DNA of 64,000 nt from NCBI GenBank assembly GCA_021399435.1, contig JAJTUP010000041.1, positions 248,001 to 312,000 on the forward strand. The letters are read 5' to 3'. Under the pieces are notes generated by a model. That model was not told where the DNA came from. It did no database searches and saw only the letters and a program-made list of their open reading frames with translations. The position numbers and the translations under genes were made by a program. How positions within the stretch are numbered: the stretch's first letter is position 1; every line of letters starts with the position of its first letter. Source of the stretch: Diaporthe sp. PMI_573 (Eukaryota; Ascomycota; Sordariomycetes; Diaporthales; Diaporthaceae). Below are positions 1-11,700 of the stretch, in pieces.

Positions 1-73
1 AGACCCCATGTTGATGAAGATGATCCTGAAGATGGCACAGCCGAATCAACACATATTTGTTCCCAAACTCCAC

Positions 74-1610
74 TCAACGAAGCTCATTTGGTAAACCATC
101 AGCTCCACTCTTGTCACCTCTGTCAAGATAGCCACAGATGCGCCCTTCAGGATCCCATCTCTTCCGTATCATCATCAATTTCTTACCAGCTTTATCACTC
201 CAGTACTTGGTGTCGTGGAATTGGAAGTTTTTGTCACCCAAGTATGCCCCCTTATGATTTCTGCGTAGTCCATCCATGCTCCTTTTCACCCAGGTGTCAT
301 GCCACTCGTCTTCTGCCGGGCCCTTGTAGGCGGCGTAGATTGCAAAGTAGTGATCAGTCTGCAGACTGAGGGCCATGTCCTCGAGCGGCTCACGCGAGAT
401 AGGGTTCATCGGCTCCCAGAAGGCAATGCCGCCTTTCGGCAACGACGTGACCGCATCCTTGACGGTCTCTGCAAAGTCCACATTATCGTTCAGGTATACG
501 TTGTCAGCAACCCATCGGTGGTCGGGTGGCATCAAAAGCAAGGACTCCGCATAGTCTTGTGCCTGGTCAGAAGGTTTCTGTTCAATGGCCTGCAGCGCGT
601 TGGGAGGGCGAGTGTCCACCAGGACCTGGAGGTACGATTGAGCTTCCGCCTCGGTGTTGGCCCGAGCCACGACATTGACTGCAATGTAGTAACCCTTATC
701 CGGGTCATTTGCGCTATGAACCACTGGCTCAGCGTCACGATGAAGAGTTGATAGGGTCCAGCAAATATCAGCGTGATAACTCTCCGCTTAAGCAGGGACG
801 TGGAACAAGTCACCTTGTTCAGCCATGTTCTGAGTGCATCATACTCCTGGATGGGATAGATGTAGGTGCTGTTAAGCTGGACTGAGAAGTCTGGCATGGT
901 TCTCAGGTAGAATCGGGTGACGATGGCAGGGAATCCTGAAGTGACTCTCAGTAAGCTTCGCAGTGGGAGCTCTGCACGGTCTAATTACCTGGACCGGCCC
1001 CCCGTGCGGCCCAAAACAGATCTGAGTGCTGCTCCTTGTCACAGTGCAGTATTTCGCCTTTCGCCGTAACAACATCAATGGCCTGGAGGTAAGACGCAGC
1101 CCAGCCAAATCCCTTCCGATGTCAGTAAGGACCATATGGTGAGCCACAGGTGAAAAGCCTTACCCTTGCGTTCAAGCCCATCCCACCTTGTAACAGGAAC
1201 CCGCCCAAGGCCACCGTAGCACAGTGACCGGATGGAAAGAAGCGTCCCTTGGGTTGCAGATATTCCACCAGTTCCGTGCCTATGGTCCCCGGGCTCGCCT
1301 CCAATATGTCGGCTGCCTCGTCGTATTTCAGATGTTTGAAGTCCACGAAATCTATGAGCACGCTGTCCTGCCGGAGGCTCCAACATGCCCAGCTGTGCCC
1401 ACCTGAGCGGATTGCCACACGCACGTCCTTTTCGATGGCAAGCTTCACAGCGGACACCACCTGAGAAACGGTGCGAGGGCGCACGATTGCCAGTGGGAAG
1501 CGGTCCGGGACGCGCAAGGTGTAGACTCGTCGCCGTTGTGCTTCATATTCCTCGGATGATTCAGGCTCGTCTCGCCAGACCACTGAAAAGGTCTCACCGC
1601 CCATTTTCAA
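74..1610 (-). CDS. FAD-linked oxidase (BBE-like / PCMH-type FAD-binding), intracellular
   Basis: Predicted flavoprotein oxidase of about 448 aa in four exons (1610-1164, 1112-989, 935-814, 727-74). The first exon carries the FAD-binding PCMH core. His72 in RSGGHSW matches the 8-alpha-histidyl FAD attachment site of the berberine-bridge-enzyme family, and Cys130 in GHCATV sits where bicovalent members have their cysteinyl-FAD link. The glycine-rich segment GGFLLQGGMG continues into GFGWAAS across the first intron, which supports that junction. The C-terminal end has a KRWDPEG motif, as BBE-type proteins do. No signal peptide is visible. Such enzymes oxidise alcohols or C-C/C-N bonds using O2 and are common tailoring enzymes in polyketide and alkaloid clusters. 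It is divergent from the intradiol dioxygenase gene. The start could also be Met3. The substrate is unknown; a role with the neighbouring HR-PKS is inferred only from position. Confidence 0.85.
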
Positions 1611-2999
1611 CGAGGTTCAATGAGTTGTGTCTAGAGTGAGGCTAGCAGGCTGTATTTCGGCTCTCTGATGCAACCGCTCTGAGCCCGAGTTTGTTCCCAC
1701 TTCTGGATCAAATGCCGTGCCACCAGCGATGAGACCAAGCACTGGAGGACGTTCAAATTTATTACTCACGATGCTTTTATATATCGTTAATCTGAGTTTC
1801 AACTCTACTCGTTGTATAGGCACACCCGCCTCGAGGCACCGGGGAAGTAGAGTAACCCTTAATCCGTATTTCCGGTCGTGTACCAGGGCCGTTTGGACAT
1901 CACTTCCCACAACGCCATAGTCCTCGTACGCGAGGAGGCATGTGTGATACCCCGCATAGGCAGCAAAGAAACCACGAATCCTCTACCAAGAATTAACCTT
2001 AATGTATGCTCTTCGGGTATGCAGAGAAACTTTAGGCATCTAGATGAGATAGGCTGCAACCACATCACGGCCTTGCTACGGTGCAAGACTCGGGATGAGA
2101 TGAGATTAGGCGGTCGTCTCAACGTCTTCATTGAGTAAGGCACTCGCGGGAGATACTGAGGTGCCAGTGGGTAAGCAGCAAAAGGTTGGGTTCAAAACTC
2201 GTGATTTCGGAGCCCTTTCTTGATCAAGCTACCAGCTTAGAGTCTCAAGGGAGTCATTTCATCATCGTATCTAGGGCTGGCAAACGGTTGTTTCCAAGAG
2301 GAATCTGCAATTTGGCGACAGTGTATTGAGAATAGAGAGCGATGTATAATGCCACGGTTTCACTATCATGTATAGTGGGGATCGAAGAGGATGCCTATCA
2401 GCTTAAGACGTAGAATCCAGTATAGAGATATCTAAATTATTAGGAGTCCACCATGATAAACATGTTGGTCCATCGCGTGAAAGGGCGGTACTGGTCACTT
2501 CCTCTTGAGTCGTCGATGGGTTCGGGGCCCACACCAAGTCTAGCGTAATGCAGGACGCGTACAACTTGCCAAGATCAATATTTCCCCGGTATCCCCCCAC
2601 TTGCCGCTCGTTTGTTCGGCAACAGTTAAACAATACCGCCGCCTATAAAACAGGGCTTAGAAAACGGATTGACCGTATTGGATATGCAGTCGAGAATTTA
2701 TGGGTCTGGCAGCAGCCCGTATCCGATTTTAGTGCGACATGATTCTCAGTCTGGCCGGCGCATTATGTAGGGAACCACCTTTCTCGGGCCTCGCTGACGT
2801 ACTGCGTTGATTAAAGGGGCAAGTTCAGAAGGAGCAAGTCGAAAGGGATGTATAGAGGGGCATGATGACCATTTAAATACAATGGGAGTCTGCCCTCACC
2901 CATTGAAAATGCGAAAAGCACGAGCTGAGTAACAAGTCGTTGCGGACGGACCTGACTTCACACCTTCAACTCCAGTGTTGTCAATTTGGAACAAAGACA
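1611..2999. promoter_or_regulatory. Divergent intergenic region between FAD oxidase and intradiol dioxygenase
   Basis: A 1.4-kb gene-free stretch between two divergently transcribed genes, so it should hold both promoters. I find no open frame with recognisable protein motifs. An A/T-rich element with the core TTTAAATA lies about 130 bp before the dioxygenase ATG and is a possible TATA-like element, with low certainty. Confidence 0.4.
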
Positions 3000-4161
3000 A
3001 TGGTCAGCTCACAGGCACTTGTAGCCCTTCTGGGTTTACCTGCGGCCATTCTCGCCCACCCAGGGGAGAATGTCGAGGCAATTAAGCGGGAAATGGCCCA
3101 GCGAAACACTCAACACGCGTATGCCAGCCGTGCACTGGCTAAATGTCAGGATTCACCTCAAGCAGTGGCCCTGAGGGAACGAACGGCTGCTCGCCGCGCA
3201 GCCAAGGCAATAGAGCTTCGTGAAAAACGCGGGTTGACAGCAGGTATTTTCCAATGCCCCATCATTAGTCGCAAACGACAAAGGACTGGCCGCTGACATG
3301 GTTCATGAAGATCGCATGGCACATCACAAGAGGGACCTCACAATGCTCGAGTACTACGCATCGCAAAGCCATAACATGTCGTCGACAGGGTACACTCTTG
3401 AGACCCCGGAGAATACCATTTTCGGTTCCAACAACACATGTGCACTTGTGCCTGAGACCACGATCGGCCCGTACTATGTCACCGGAGAGTACATCCGATC
3501 AGACATTACCGAAGGACAAGCAGGCGTGCCAATGCACCTGGAGCTCCAGCTTGTGGACATGAACACGTGCGAGGCCATCCCGGAAATCCTCGCCGATATT
3601 TGGCATTGCAATTCCACAGGGACGTACTCTGGTATCGACACCAGCCTTGGGGAGGGTGGACTGAACTCGACATTCCTTCGTGGCGTCCAGATCGCAGACT
3701 CCGAAGGTGTCACCAGCTTCGACACTCTCTTTCCCGGGCACTACGACGACCGCGTCACTCATCTGCACGTGGTCTTGCAAAACAACTATACCGTGCATCC
3801 CAACGATACCTATACGGGAGGGACGACCCTTCACATCGGACAGCTTTATTTTGAAGATGCACTTGTTCAGGCCGTGGAGGCAACGGTCCCGTACAACACC
3901 AACACGATCCCCTTCACCACATGGGAAGTTGATGGTTGGATGTTGGAGGAAGCTACTACGGACTACGACCCGTTTGTGGAGTACGTGCAGCTTGGTGAGG
4001 ACTTGCAGGATGGGCTGTTGGCATGGATCACCGTTGCTGTCGATCTGAGCAGCAACCACGACACCAACCTTACGGCTGCGGCGCACTACTATGAGACTGG
4101 AGGTGTTGCTGTGGATGGTAGCAGCAAGGGACTTCCGCCATCGAATCCTAATGCATCATAG
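3000..4161 (+). CDS. Secreted intradiol ring-cleavage dioxygenase family protein
   Basis: Predicted extracellular protein of 373 aa in two exons (3000-3243 and 3284-4161). Residues 1-19 are a hydrophobic signal peptide ending near ILAHP. A charged propeptide-like stretch rich in Arg and Ala follows (about 20-100). The catalytic fold includes GPYYV (Tyr145/146), DIWHCN, PGHY (Tyr235) and THLHV (His241 and His243). Together these provide the two-Tyr, two-His Fe(III) ligand set of catechol 1,2-dioxygenase-type enzymes. Bacterial and cytosolic relatives cleave catechols or protocatechuate between the hydroxyls; this secreted fungal subfamily has less defined substrates. The intron is very short (40 nt), so the exon border is less sure than the domain call. 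It could serve aromatic catabolism rather than the PKS pathway. The downstream neighbour on the same strand is the GNAT gene. Confidence 0.88.
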
Positions 4162-4646
4162 TATCACGGGCATAAGGATTTATGCATGCATACACAGCTG
4201 TACAATTCAAGTTCGCAGAGATAGTTTAACTAGCGGAGAGTGACTCCGTCGTGTCACCAATCTGCCCCACTTTCTCACGTTCTGTTTTCTCCCTTGCCTG
4301 AATGTGCACTATCCACTGAAAAGCTCTCTACGACCGAAAAGATAAGCTAATCCCCTCAGTACTTTTGATGGTAGACCTTTCCGGGTGTGCTGGGCTCTGA
4401 GACTGGTATCCCAGCTCGCTTACACGCCTGCGAAGGATTCGAGGCTAATGTAAAGCCCTGGTTTTGTTATCACACTGCTTATAGTGTGTCTCACCTCCGA
4501 CTTTGTGACTCATCCAAATCTTCACATCCTGTGCCCGGCGAGACAGCTAGGAACTCACCGAGGCAATATAATTGATAAAAGGGCTTCGTCACGACACACC
4601 AAGGTCCCGGTTAGAAATTGGTCCACCTCCCTCGTATCTTGCAATC
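4162..4646. other. Intergenic, nothing recognised
   Basis: A 485-bp spacer between the dioxygenase stop and the GNAT start. It presumably contains the 3' UTR of the first and the promoter of the second. No coding motif or repeat was seen. Confidence 0.5.
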
Positions 4647-5318
4647 ATGTCGTCTGAACCCGCCGTCTCGGCGGCAACTGGCCTCTCAATTACCAGCCCC
4701 CGCTTGACGATCCGCAGCGCCGTCCCGTCCGACGGCGAGGCTCTTGTGGCCTACTTCAGCAATCCAGCCAACTTCCCATGGCCTGCCGAGAAAGACCTTA
4801 CACTTGAAAAGATGCTGTCACGGATCGACAAATGGGCAGACGCAACGGCAGCGGGCAGAAGCGCTTTCATGGTCATCGTCCTGCGGGAGACAGGCCAGTT
4901 CATCGGCTTCGGCGGGTTCAACAGCCTGCCTCGGATAGAGCCCCCGGGCGGCAAGCCCACTTGGGAGATCCGAAAAGGAACAGGAGAGGGAACAGTGCTA
5001 GCAGCCGATGTTGGCGTCAGCATTGACCACCAACACCAGCGAAAGGGGTATGCTAAGGAGGCAGTTTGTGCTTCCGTGGAGTATGGATTTGAGAATTTGG
5101 GATGTGCCTATGCGCATCTTGATACACAAAAGTCGAACGAGCCTATGAAAGCATTAATGGCTGGTCTGGGGGTAAAGGGTGTTGAGGGCGATGACAGCGA
5201 GCCCTGGCCGGACAGTGCTTTCGGGTTGGCATCCAAATCGATTAATTATGATGTGGACAGAGAAGCCTGGGAATCTTTGAGAGAGGAATCAAAAAGGAAG
5301 GGAAGTTGGCCATTATGA
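4647..5318 (+). CDS. GNAT-family N-acetyltransferase
   Basis: Intronless 223-aa protein of the RimJ/RimL-like GNAT fold (acetyltransferase_3 type). Motifs in order are the N-terminal strand SPRLTIRSAVPSD, the central strand GFGGFNS, then VGVSIDHQHQRKGYAKEA (beta4 plus the acetyl-CoA-binding R/Q-x-x-G-x-G/A loop, here QRKGYA). The following helix and strand hold LGCAYAHLDTQKSN, with the conserved Asn typical of this subfamily. It would transfer an acetyl group from acetyl-CoA to an amine; the acceptor cannot be read from sequence. I chose the ATG at 4647 because the fold begins right after it, although the frame stays open upstream. Its 3' end faces that of the HR-PKS, 457 bp away. A link to polyketide synthesis is not supported beyond proximity. 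Confidence 0.85.
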   Translation: MSSEPAVSAATGLSITSPRLTIRSAVPSDGEALVAYFSNPANFPWPAEKDLTLEKMLSRIDKWADATAAGRSAFMVIVLRETGQFIGFGGFNSLPRIEPPGGKPTWEIRKGTGEGTVLAADVGVSIDHQHQRKGYAKEAVCASVEYGFENLGCAYAHLDTQKSNEPMKALMAGLGVKGVEGDDSEPWPDSAFGLASKSINYDVDREAWESLREESKRKGSWPL

Positions 5319-5775
5319 TTGAGGAAACACTGTCTAGAAATCAGCAGCGTATCCTTATTATCGAATTTCAATATTATTGCACCTTGTTGCACGCTTCGTA
5401 CTAAGGATGGCTGTGATTAAGATACTGATTTGCATTCCATTGTCTGCAAGATGATCATCGCCGATGATGGTCTACCAGTACAGTCTAGGATCGCATTTTG
5501 GATTATTTCTCTTGTCTCGGCATGAGCATAGGCCGGAAGACTCATTGCTACCTCATCTCTTGAGGTGTTTGGTACTCATTCAGATGAATAATGCAATGCC
5601 TCATTACATCTCTATATGTAATGAGTTGTGTACACACGCCTTGCTGGCTAGCTTCACGACTTGTTAGAAAACATGTGTGTGACACGTGCAGGGTGCTGAC
5701 GGCAGAAAAACAGAACTGGAGTAATTCATGGTCTAGCTGTGGGTATAAAATCTACATAGGTCTAATGTAGCAATA
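5319..5775. other. Convergent intergenic spacer
   Basis: A 457-bp spacer between the convergent 3' ends of the GNAT gene and the HR-PKS. It should hold both terminators and poly(A) signals. No coding content was recognised. Confidence 0.5.
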
Positions 5776-8700
5776 TCAGAATGCCACCAACGTCGATGCC
5801 TCCGCAATCTTGCCTGCCAAATCCGCCATGGGCATACTTTTAAGAATATCACCAACGTGCACAATGCTTTGGGCCTCCTTCATCGCCCACGCCCTGATGT
5901 CCACTGCAACCAGGCTGTCAACACCATACATGTTGATAGGCCGGCCGGGATCCATATCGTCCAGCTCCATCATCAAGCCCCTTGCCAGCTTGGCCATGAG
6001 GCCGGACAGCACGACACCCTTTGCTTCCTCAAAGCTCTTGGCCAAAGCCAACGCCAGCTTGATATCTGCTCCATTTTTAAATCCGGCCACGCTCTTACCC
6101 CTTGACTGATGCATATCATAGAGACGCATGGCCGAGAATCTCGCGTCTCTGAACCAGTACGGCTCGTCCCTGCCCACGTGCTTGATCAGGCCTCCCGTTG
6201 CGAGGCCAAGCACAGGCTGGCCCGGGGACACAGCCTCGTCATTACCCATTGCCGCTTCCATAATAGCAAAGAACTGGCTGGCCTTGAGTTCCCTGATTCC
6301 GTCGCGTACGACCTGTGGCACCTTGGCGCGCTCTGACTCTGCCACGAAGCCGATCTCCCCCATCCAGCCGAGATTGACGCTCGTTCCCTTGAGGCCCAGC
6401 AGTCTCCGGTGCGCACATAGCGCATCCTGGTAGTTGTTGCCCGCGTTGTAGTTCCCCTGCGCGATCGAACCGATCTGGCCGGCTGCGGAGGAGAGGCAGA
6501 TGAAGAAGTCGAGATCCTCGGGGAGGTGTTTGTGAAGGTTGAGGGAGACGTTGTACTTGGGTCGTGTGGCGGCAACGAAGTCGGAGTGGGTCATGGTCTC
6601 GAATAAGGCATCTTGCACGCTCATGGAGCAGATGACCGTGCCTCTGATCGGTGGGAAGCCGGAAGCCGACAGGTCTGACAGTATAGCCTCGAGCGCGGTC
6701 TCATCACTGACGTCGCTCTCAAAGACCTTGATATTGACTCCTCGTGCCGCGAGCTCCTGGACCACCGCCTGCGCTTTTGCGTGGCCGCTGCCAGAACGGG
6801 ACGTGGTGACCAAATGACGGGCTCCTCTCTCAGCCATCCAACGAAGAAGAGGTCGGCCCAGGCCACCGAGACCTCCAGGGACGAAATATGTCGCATCGGC
6901 ACGAAGCTTGAACAGCTCCGAGCCTCTTTGCCTCAGGCCAATTGTGGGAACAACGTCATTATCCTCCACCGTCAGGACCACGCGGCCTTTTCCAAGTTTA
7001 GACCTGGACTGCAACGTCCTGAAGCCCTCGGCCGCCTCGGAAAGCTTCAGCACATGCAGTGTTGCGGTCCCAAAGATGCCCATCTCGAGGAATCCCATCG
7101 TTTCTGTCAGGACGCGGCTGAACAGCTTTGGATTGGAGTATAACATGCACTTCATGTTCACTCCAGTGAAGGTGGTGTTTGCCGCGAACGGGACCATGTC
7201 TAGACCGGTGTTTGATCTCATGTCCTTCATGCCAAGCTCGACGAATTGGCCAAATGGAGCAAGGCAGTGCCATGACTGTCTCAGGGCCTCTCCAGTCACG
7301 GAGCTGTTGATCACGACGTCGACACCACGATGCCCTGTAGCGTGCATGAGTGCCTTGGAGGACCCAGTAAGGCCGAACACGTGGTCGGGATGCACTGTGC
7401 TCGTCGCAAGTAGAGAAGACCTTTCTGCCTCACCAGCCACTGTGGCATAGATCTCGGCTCCGAGATGCTGCGCAAGGTTGACAGCTGCCACACCCAGCAC
7501 CGTGGTTGCATCTTGGATCAAGATAGTCTCTCCCCCCTGAAGCCGCGCGACATCAATCAGCCCATACTTGACCGCACCATATGTTCTCATGATATTGGTG
7601 CCCTCTTCGAAGGCCATACTATCAGGCAGCTTGTGTACGGCGGCGCTACTGCTGCGGAACAAAGTCTTGTACCAGTTCGGCTCGATCCCAAAGGCTGCTA
7701 CTCTGTCGCCGACCGCGACGCTGGACACAGCCGGCCCAACTCTGGTTACAACTCCGCTGTACTCAACACCGAGCTGCGTGTCCCAGATCTGGCCCACGGC
7801 GATGGCCATGTCATATGGGTCGAGCCCCACAGCTTTGACCTCGATTTCAACCTGGTCGCTGCCGAGTGGGGAGGAGAATTCGTCGTCATCTCGGAACACA
7901 AAGCTGTCCAAGTCGCCCGTCTTGCTGAACTCCATCTTCAGCGGCCTACCATCTTGTCTCAGAGGCTGTTGACTTGGTTCATCTTCTTCGCGCCTATCCT
8001 TGCCATCCTTGACAGCAGAGGAGAGAAGCTTGCTAAGACGCTCATCAGGTATGATTCGACTGACGTACAGAGCCCCGCCTCGCTCGACAAATTCATGCTC
8101 GTTGTTGTGCGCTTGGTCCTGCAGCTTCATCACATGAAGAATGCTGTCGGCCCAGACGGTCTCGGGGCTATCTTGGTCTAGGTCGAGCGTCATCAGGTTG
8201 ATAGCGGGCTCTTCACCCCGAATGGAGCGCGCTAGACCGGCGACCATAGAGTGTTCTGGGGTGCGGCATTGGATTGGGGCGCCGCCGCGAGTCAGCCAGA
8301 GCGTTCTTCTCGCATTGAGAATGATGCGTTTGATGGCTTCGAAGTCAGTGTTGTCTATGCGACTGAATAGTTGCTGGTCAAGCTCCGCGGTAACGATGCA
8401 TTTGGACGTCGCGAGGTCCTTGGTTGTGACGTTGGGAATGTCGCTGAGCGATATGTGCTGCACTGTGCTGGCAGATTGCGCGAGCTTCTTGTAGAGTTCC
8501 TGGACGAACGGTCCTGCAGTTTGCGAAGTAACCACGATTACCTTGTCGTCCGAGGCAGTCGTCTCTTGGTCCACAGTCGCACGCGCCACCATCAGACTGC
8601 TCGACCATCCCTCATCTTCACGGTCCCTGAAGGACCACTCGATGCCACCAAACCCATTGTGCCTGAGTCTGGAATCCCACTCGCTCTCGGGCAGCTCGGG

Positions 8701-11700
8701 TCCGTTCAGCCGGCCGTCTTCCTCGCCGAGCCACCAACCAGGCAACACACCAAAGACGGCTGACCGACGAGCCACCTTGCTTGTGAGCTCCGTAGCGACA
8801 AGGAACCCGCCGGGGCTGAGAAGCTTCCGACAGTTGGACAGGGTCTTTTTGATTTTGCTCGTGGCGTGCAAGACCTGAAACGCAACGATCACATCGTAAG
8901 ACTCGAGGTCGAACCCTTGGCTCTCAGGGTCCAGCTCCGCGTCGAAGACCTTGAAGTCCATGATACCGGATCTTCTCCAATCATCGAACTTCTCCTCTGC
9001 TCCTTGAAAGAATGAGGCGGATTTATCGGTGTAGGTATACCTCGACACACCTGCCTTGCTGAGCCCGTTCAGGATCTTACTAGTCGCGGCCGCGGTGCCA
9101 GCGCCAACCTCGAGGATTCTCAAGGGCCTCTTATGCGAGAGGAGAGAGATGAACTCGCGTTGCACCGCTGGCGTCTTTTCGTCCGACAAACCTGAACGAT
9201 AGACGTCATCCAAGAGGCCGTCGCCGTTCATGAGCTCCCACGGGTCGGTGACGCCTGTCAGGATGTCTTCCAAGTTGTCCAAGACGCGGACCAGCATTTT
9301 CCCCTCTGATGAAATTGCAGCTGCGCGGGAGAGGACGGCATTCTCTGTGGCCTCATCAGCCGACAGCCAGGACGCTGTCTGGCATGGAAGAGAGCTGCTG
9401 AGTGTCTTGGAAAGGTCCAGTTGACGGCGCATGTAGCGATAGAATAACTGGTGATGTTTGGCCATACCGCCGGCAATATCCAAAGTGAGACCCTGGGTCG
9501 CACGCTTACATAAAATGTAAGCAGCCCATTCGAGATCCCTTATGGAGTAGAAATCTGCATTGGATGCCTGAGTCCATGCCTTGTACAGGATGGTCCTGAC
9601 TGCGTCGGCAGGAGAGTTCTCGACGTCGACCCCCCAAACGGGGAACGCGCCCAGCTTTGTCAGGGACTGAGTAGTCGCTTCGGCCGAGGGTTCCTTGAAT
9701 CCGGACCCATCATCCATATCTGTTGTCTTGAAGCCTTCGAAGATAAGGAGAGGCTCAGAGAAGCACGAATCGGACACGACGACGGTGGAGTTGGTGCCAT
9801 CAGCCCACTTCTCATTGAGCAAACCAAACGCACTGAGCATCGCACCCGGTCCCAGCGAAGAAAGCGACGCAGACACGAAGATGTTCTCGATATACTTGGG
9901 GACCCTGATTTTGTCGCATGTTCCGCCATCGCAGGCGGAGAGTAGTTGAATAGCCCCCTCGAGCGTGGTTGGGTGTACTAGATGGGTTGATTCGAAGTTC
10001 TCCGGCATGAAGCTGGCGGTGTCCTGTATCTGAACAGAACCAGTGCCCGAACGACAGCTGCCAGAAATGTTGGCCGAGTGGAGGGATTGGTAGGAATGCT
10101 GCCATTGCATGCCAAGATCGGAGAACTTGTGATAGTCTGTCAGCGCGTTTGCTCCCCGGGACACCCAGAAGCAGACACAAATACTTACTGTCTCGTAGAA
10201 TTCGCCAATTTCCCTTGCCTTGGCACTCTCGTCGGCCCTGATACTCATCCACGTTGACCTCCAGGCCTCTTTGGTGAGCTCATCGAGGGCATCATACTCT
10301 ATTTGCACGAGCCCCGTGCTATGCTGTGTCCAGACTCCACTCCTGTCTCGGCTTGATAGACTGAACTCACGCCAATACGTAGTCAGACTGCGACTTCCAG
10401 CCCGCCAGGCCCGCAGTGCCAGCCTCGTCTCGACACTGCTCTCTTCGATCTCCTCGAGCACCAGCGGTGGGCCAGGGAATACGTCGCGGAAGCGGTACCC
10501 CACGACCGTCTTGAGCGGGTCAGCAGTCCGCCGTACCCCTTCAAGCACAAGTGCCAACATTCCCGAGAAACCGAGGACAGCTTGCCCACGGAGCATATTG
10601 TGCTTCAGCCACGGCACCTCAGCCACGCGCAGGTAGTTCTTCCAGACGGGCTCGCCGGCTGTGTCCGGGCAGGACTCGTCCAGCGTGCCGAGGAGGTCGT
10701 GCCGCGGGTCTGCGCGCATCCGGTATGCCCTTGTTCGAGGTGTCTCATACCAGAAGCGCGACTTGTGATTCCACGTGAATGGAGGCAAGTCGACCAGGTG
10801 GGTCAGGTCTTCCGGGACGGAGCTCCTCGAGTTTACAACGTCGAGCTTGACGGGCACCCCGTGCTGCCAGAGTGTTCCCGCGGCGGTCAGAGACGTTGTA
10901 ACAGAATCCTCATTGTGCCTCAGGAGGCTTATGTACGGAATCTTGGCGGGATCAATGTCTTGGTGCGCCCTCAAGATTTGCTGGACGGGACCTTTGAGCG
11001 CGGCGTGTGGCCCGCACTCGACCAACATGAGGGAAGCTGGGAACAAGTGGGCGCGGGCATGGTCAAGAGCCGCACAAATGGCTTGGTGAAATTTTACTGG
11101 AGAAACCATATTGTCGACCCAGTACTGAGGCTCCCTCAATGTCTGATCGAAAACCTCGGAGCCAGTTACAGACGAGAACAGCTTGACCGTGTTCTTGGGC
11201 TGAGTCGGCCCGTCGTCGATGCCATTCAAAGACTCCAGGTAGGGCGTCGCAAGCTCCTCCATGAATGGACTGTGATATGCCGTCTTGACGACGAGCCTTC
11301 TGCTGAACACTCGACTGCCAATCAAGTTCTGCACTTCCTGCAGTGCGTCCGCCGACCCGGAGATCGTGATGCTTACAGGAGAATTGATGCAAGCCACGAC
11401 AGGCCTAGGGACAGTCTTGACACGGTCGATATACACCAACGCCTCCTGTTCCCCGAGCCCAACAGCCATCATCCCAAGTTCTCTGCCACCTGTATCCAGG
11501 CCTGCAGAGAGCCTTCCACGGTGGTACGCGATGGTCCAGGCCGCAGCACGCGAGATGGTCCCTTTCGCATACGCAGCCGCGATCTCGCCGCTGCTGTGCC
11601 CGACTACAAGCGCAGGGCTCACGCCCCAGTCCGCCAGCAGGTCGACGAGGGCGACCTGGACGGCCGTGCATGCGGGCTGGCTGATCTGCGGCTCGTTCAC

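Noticed and set aside
2403..2633. 76-codon minus-strand frame upstream of the intradiol dioxygenase
   Set aside because: Short, no family motif, and no splice-linked neighbours.
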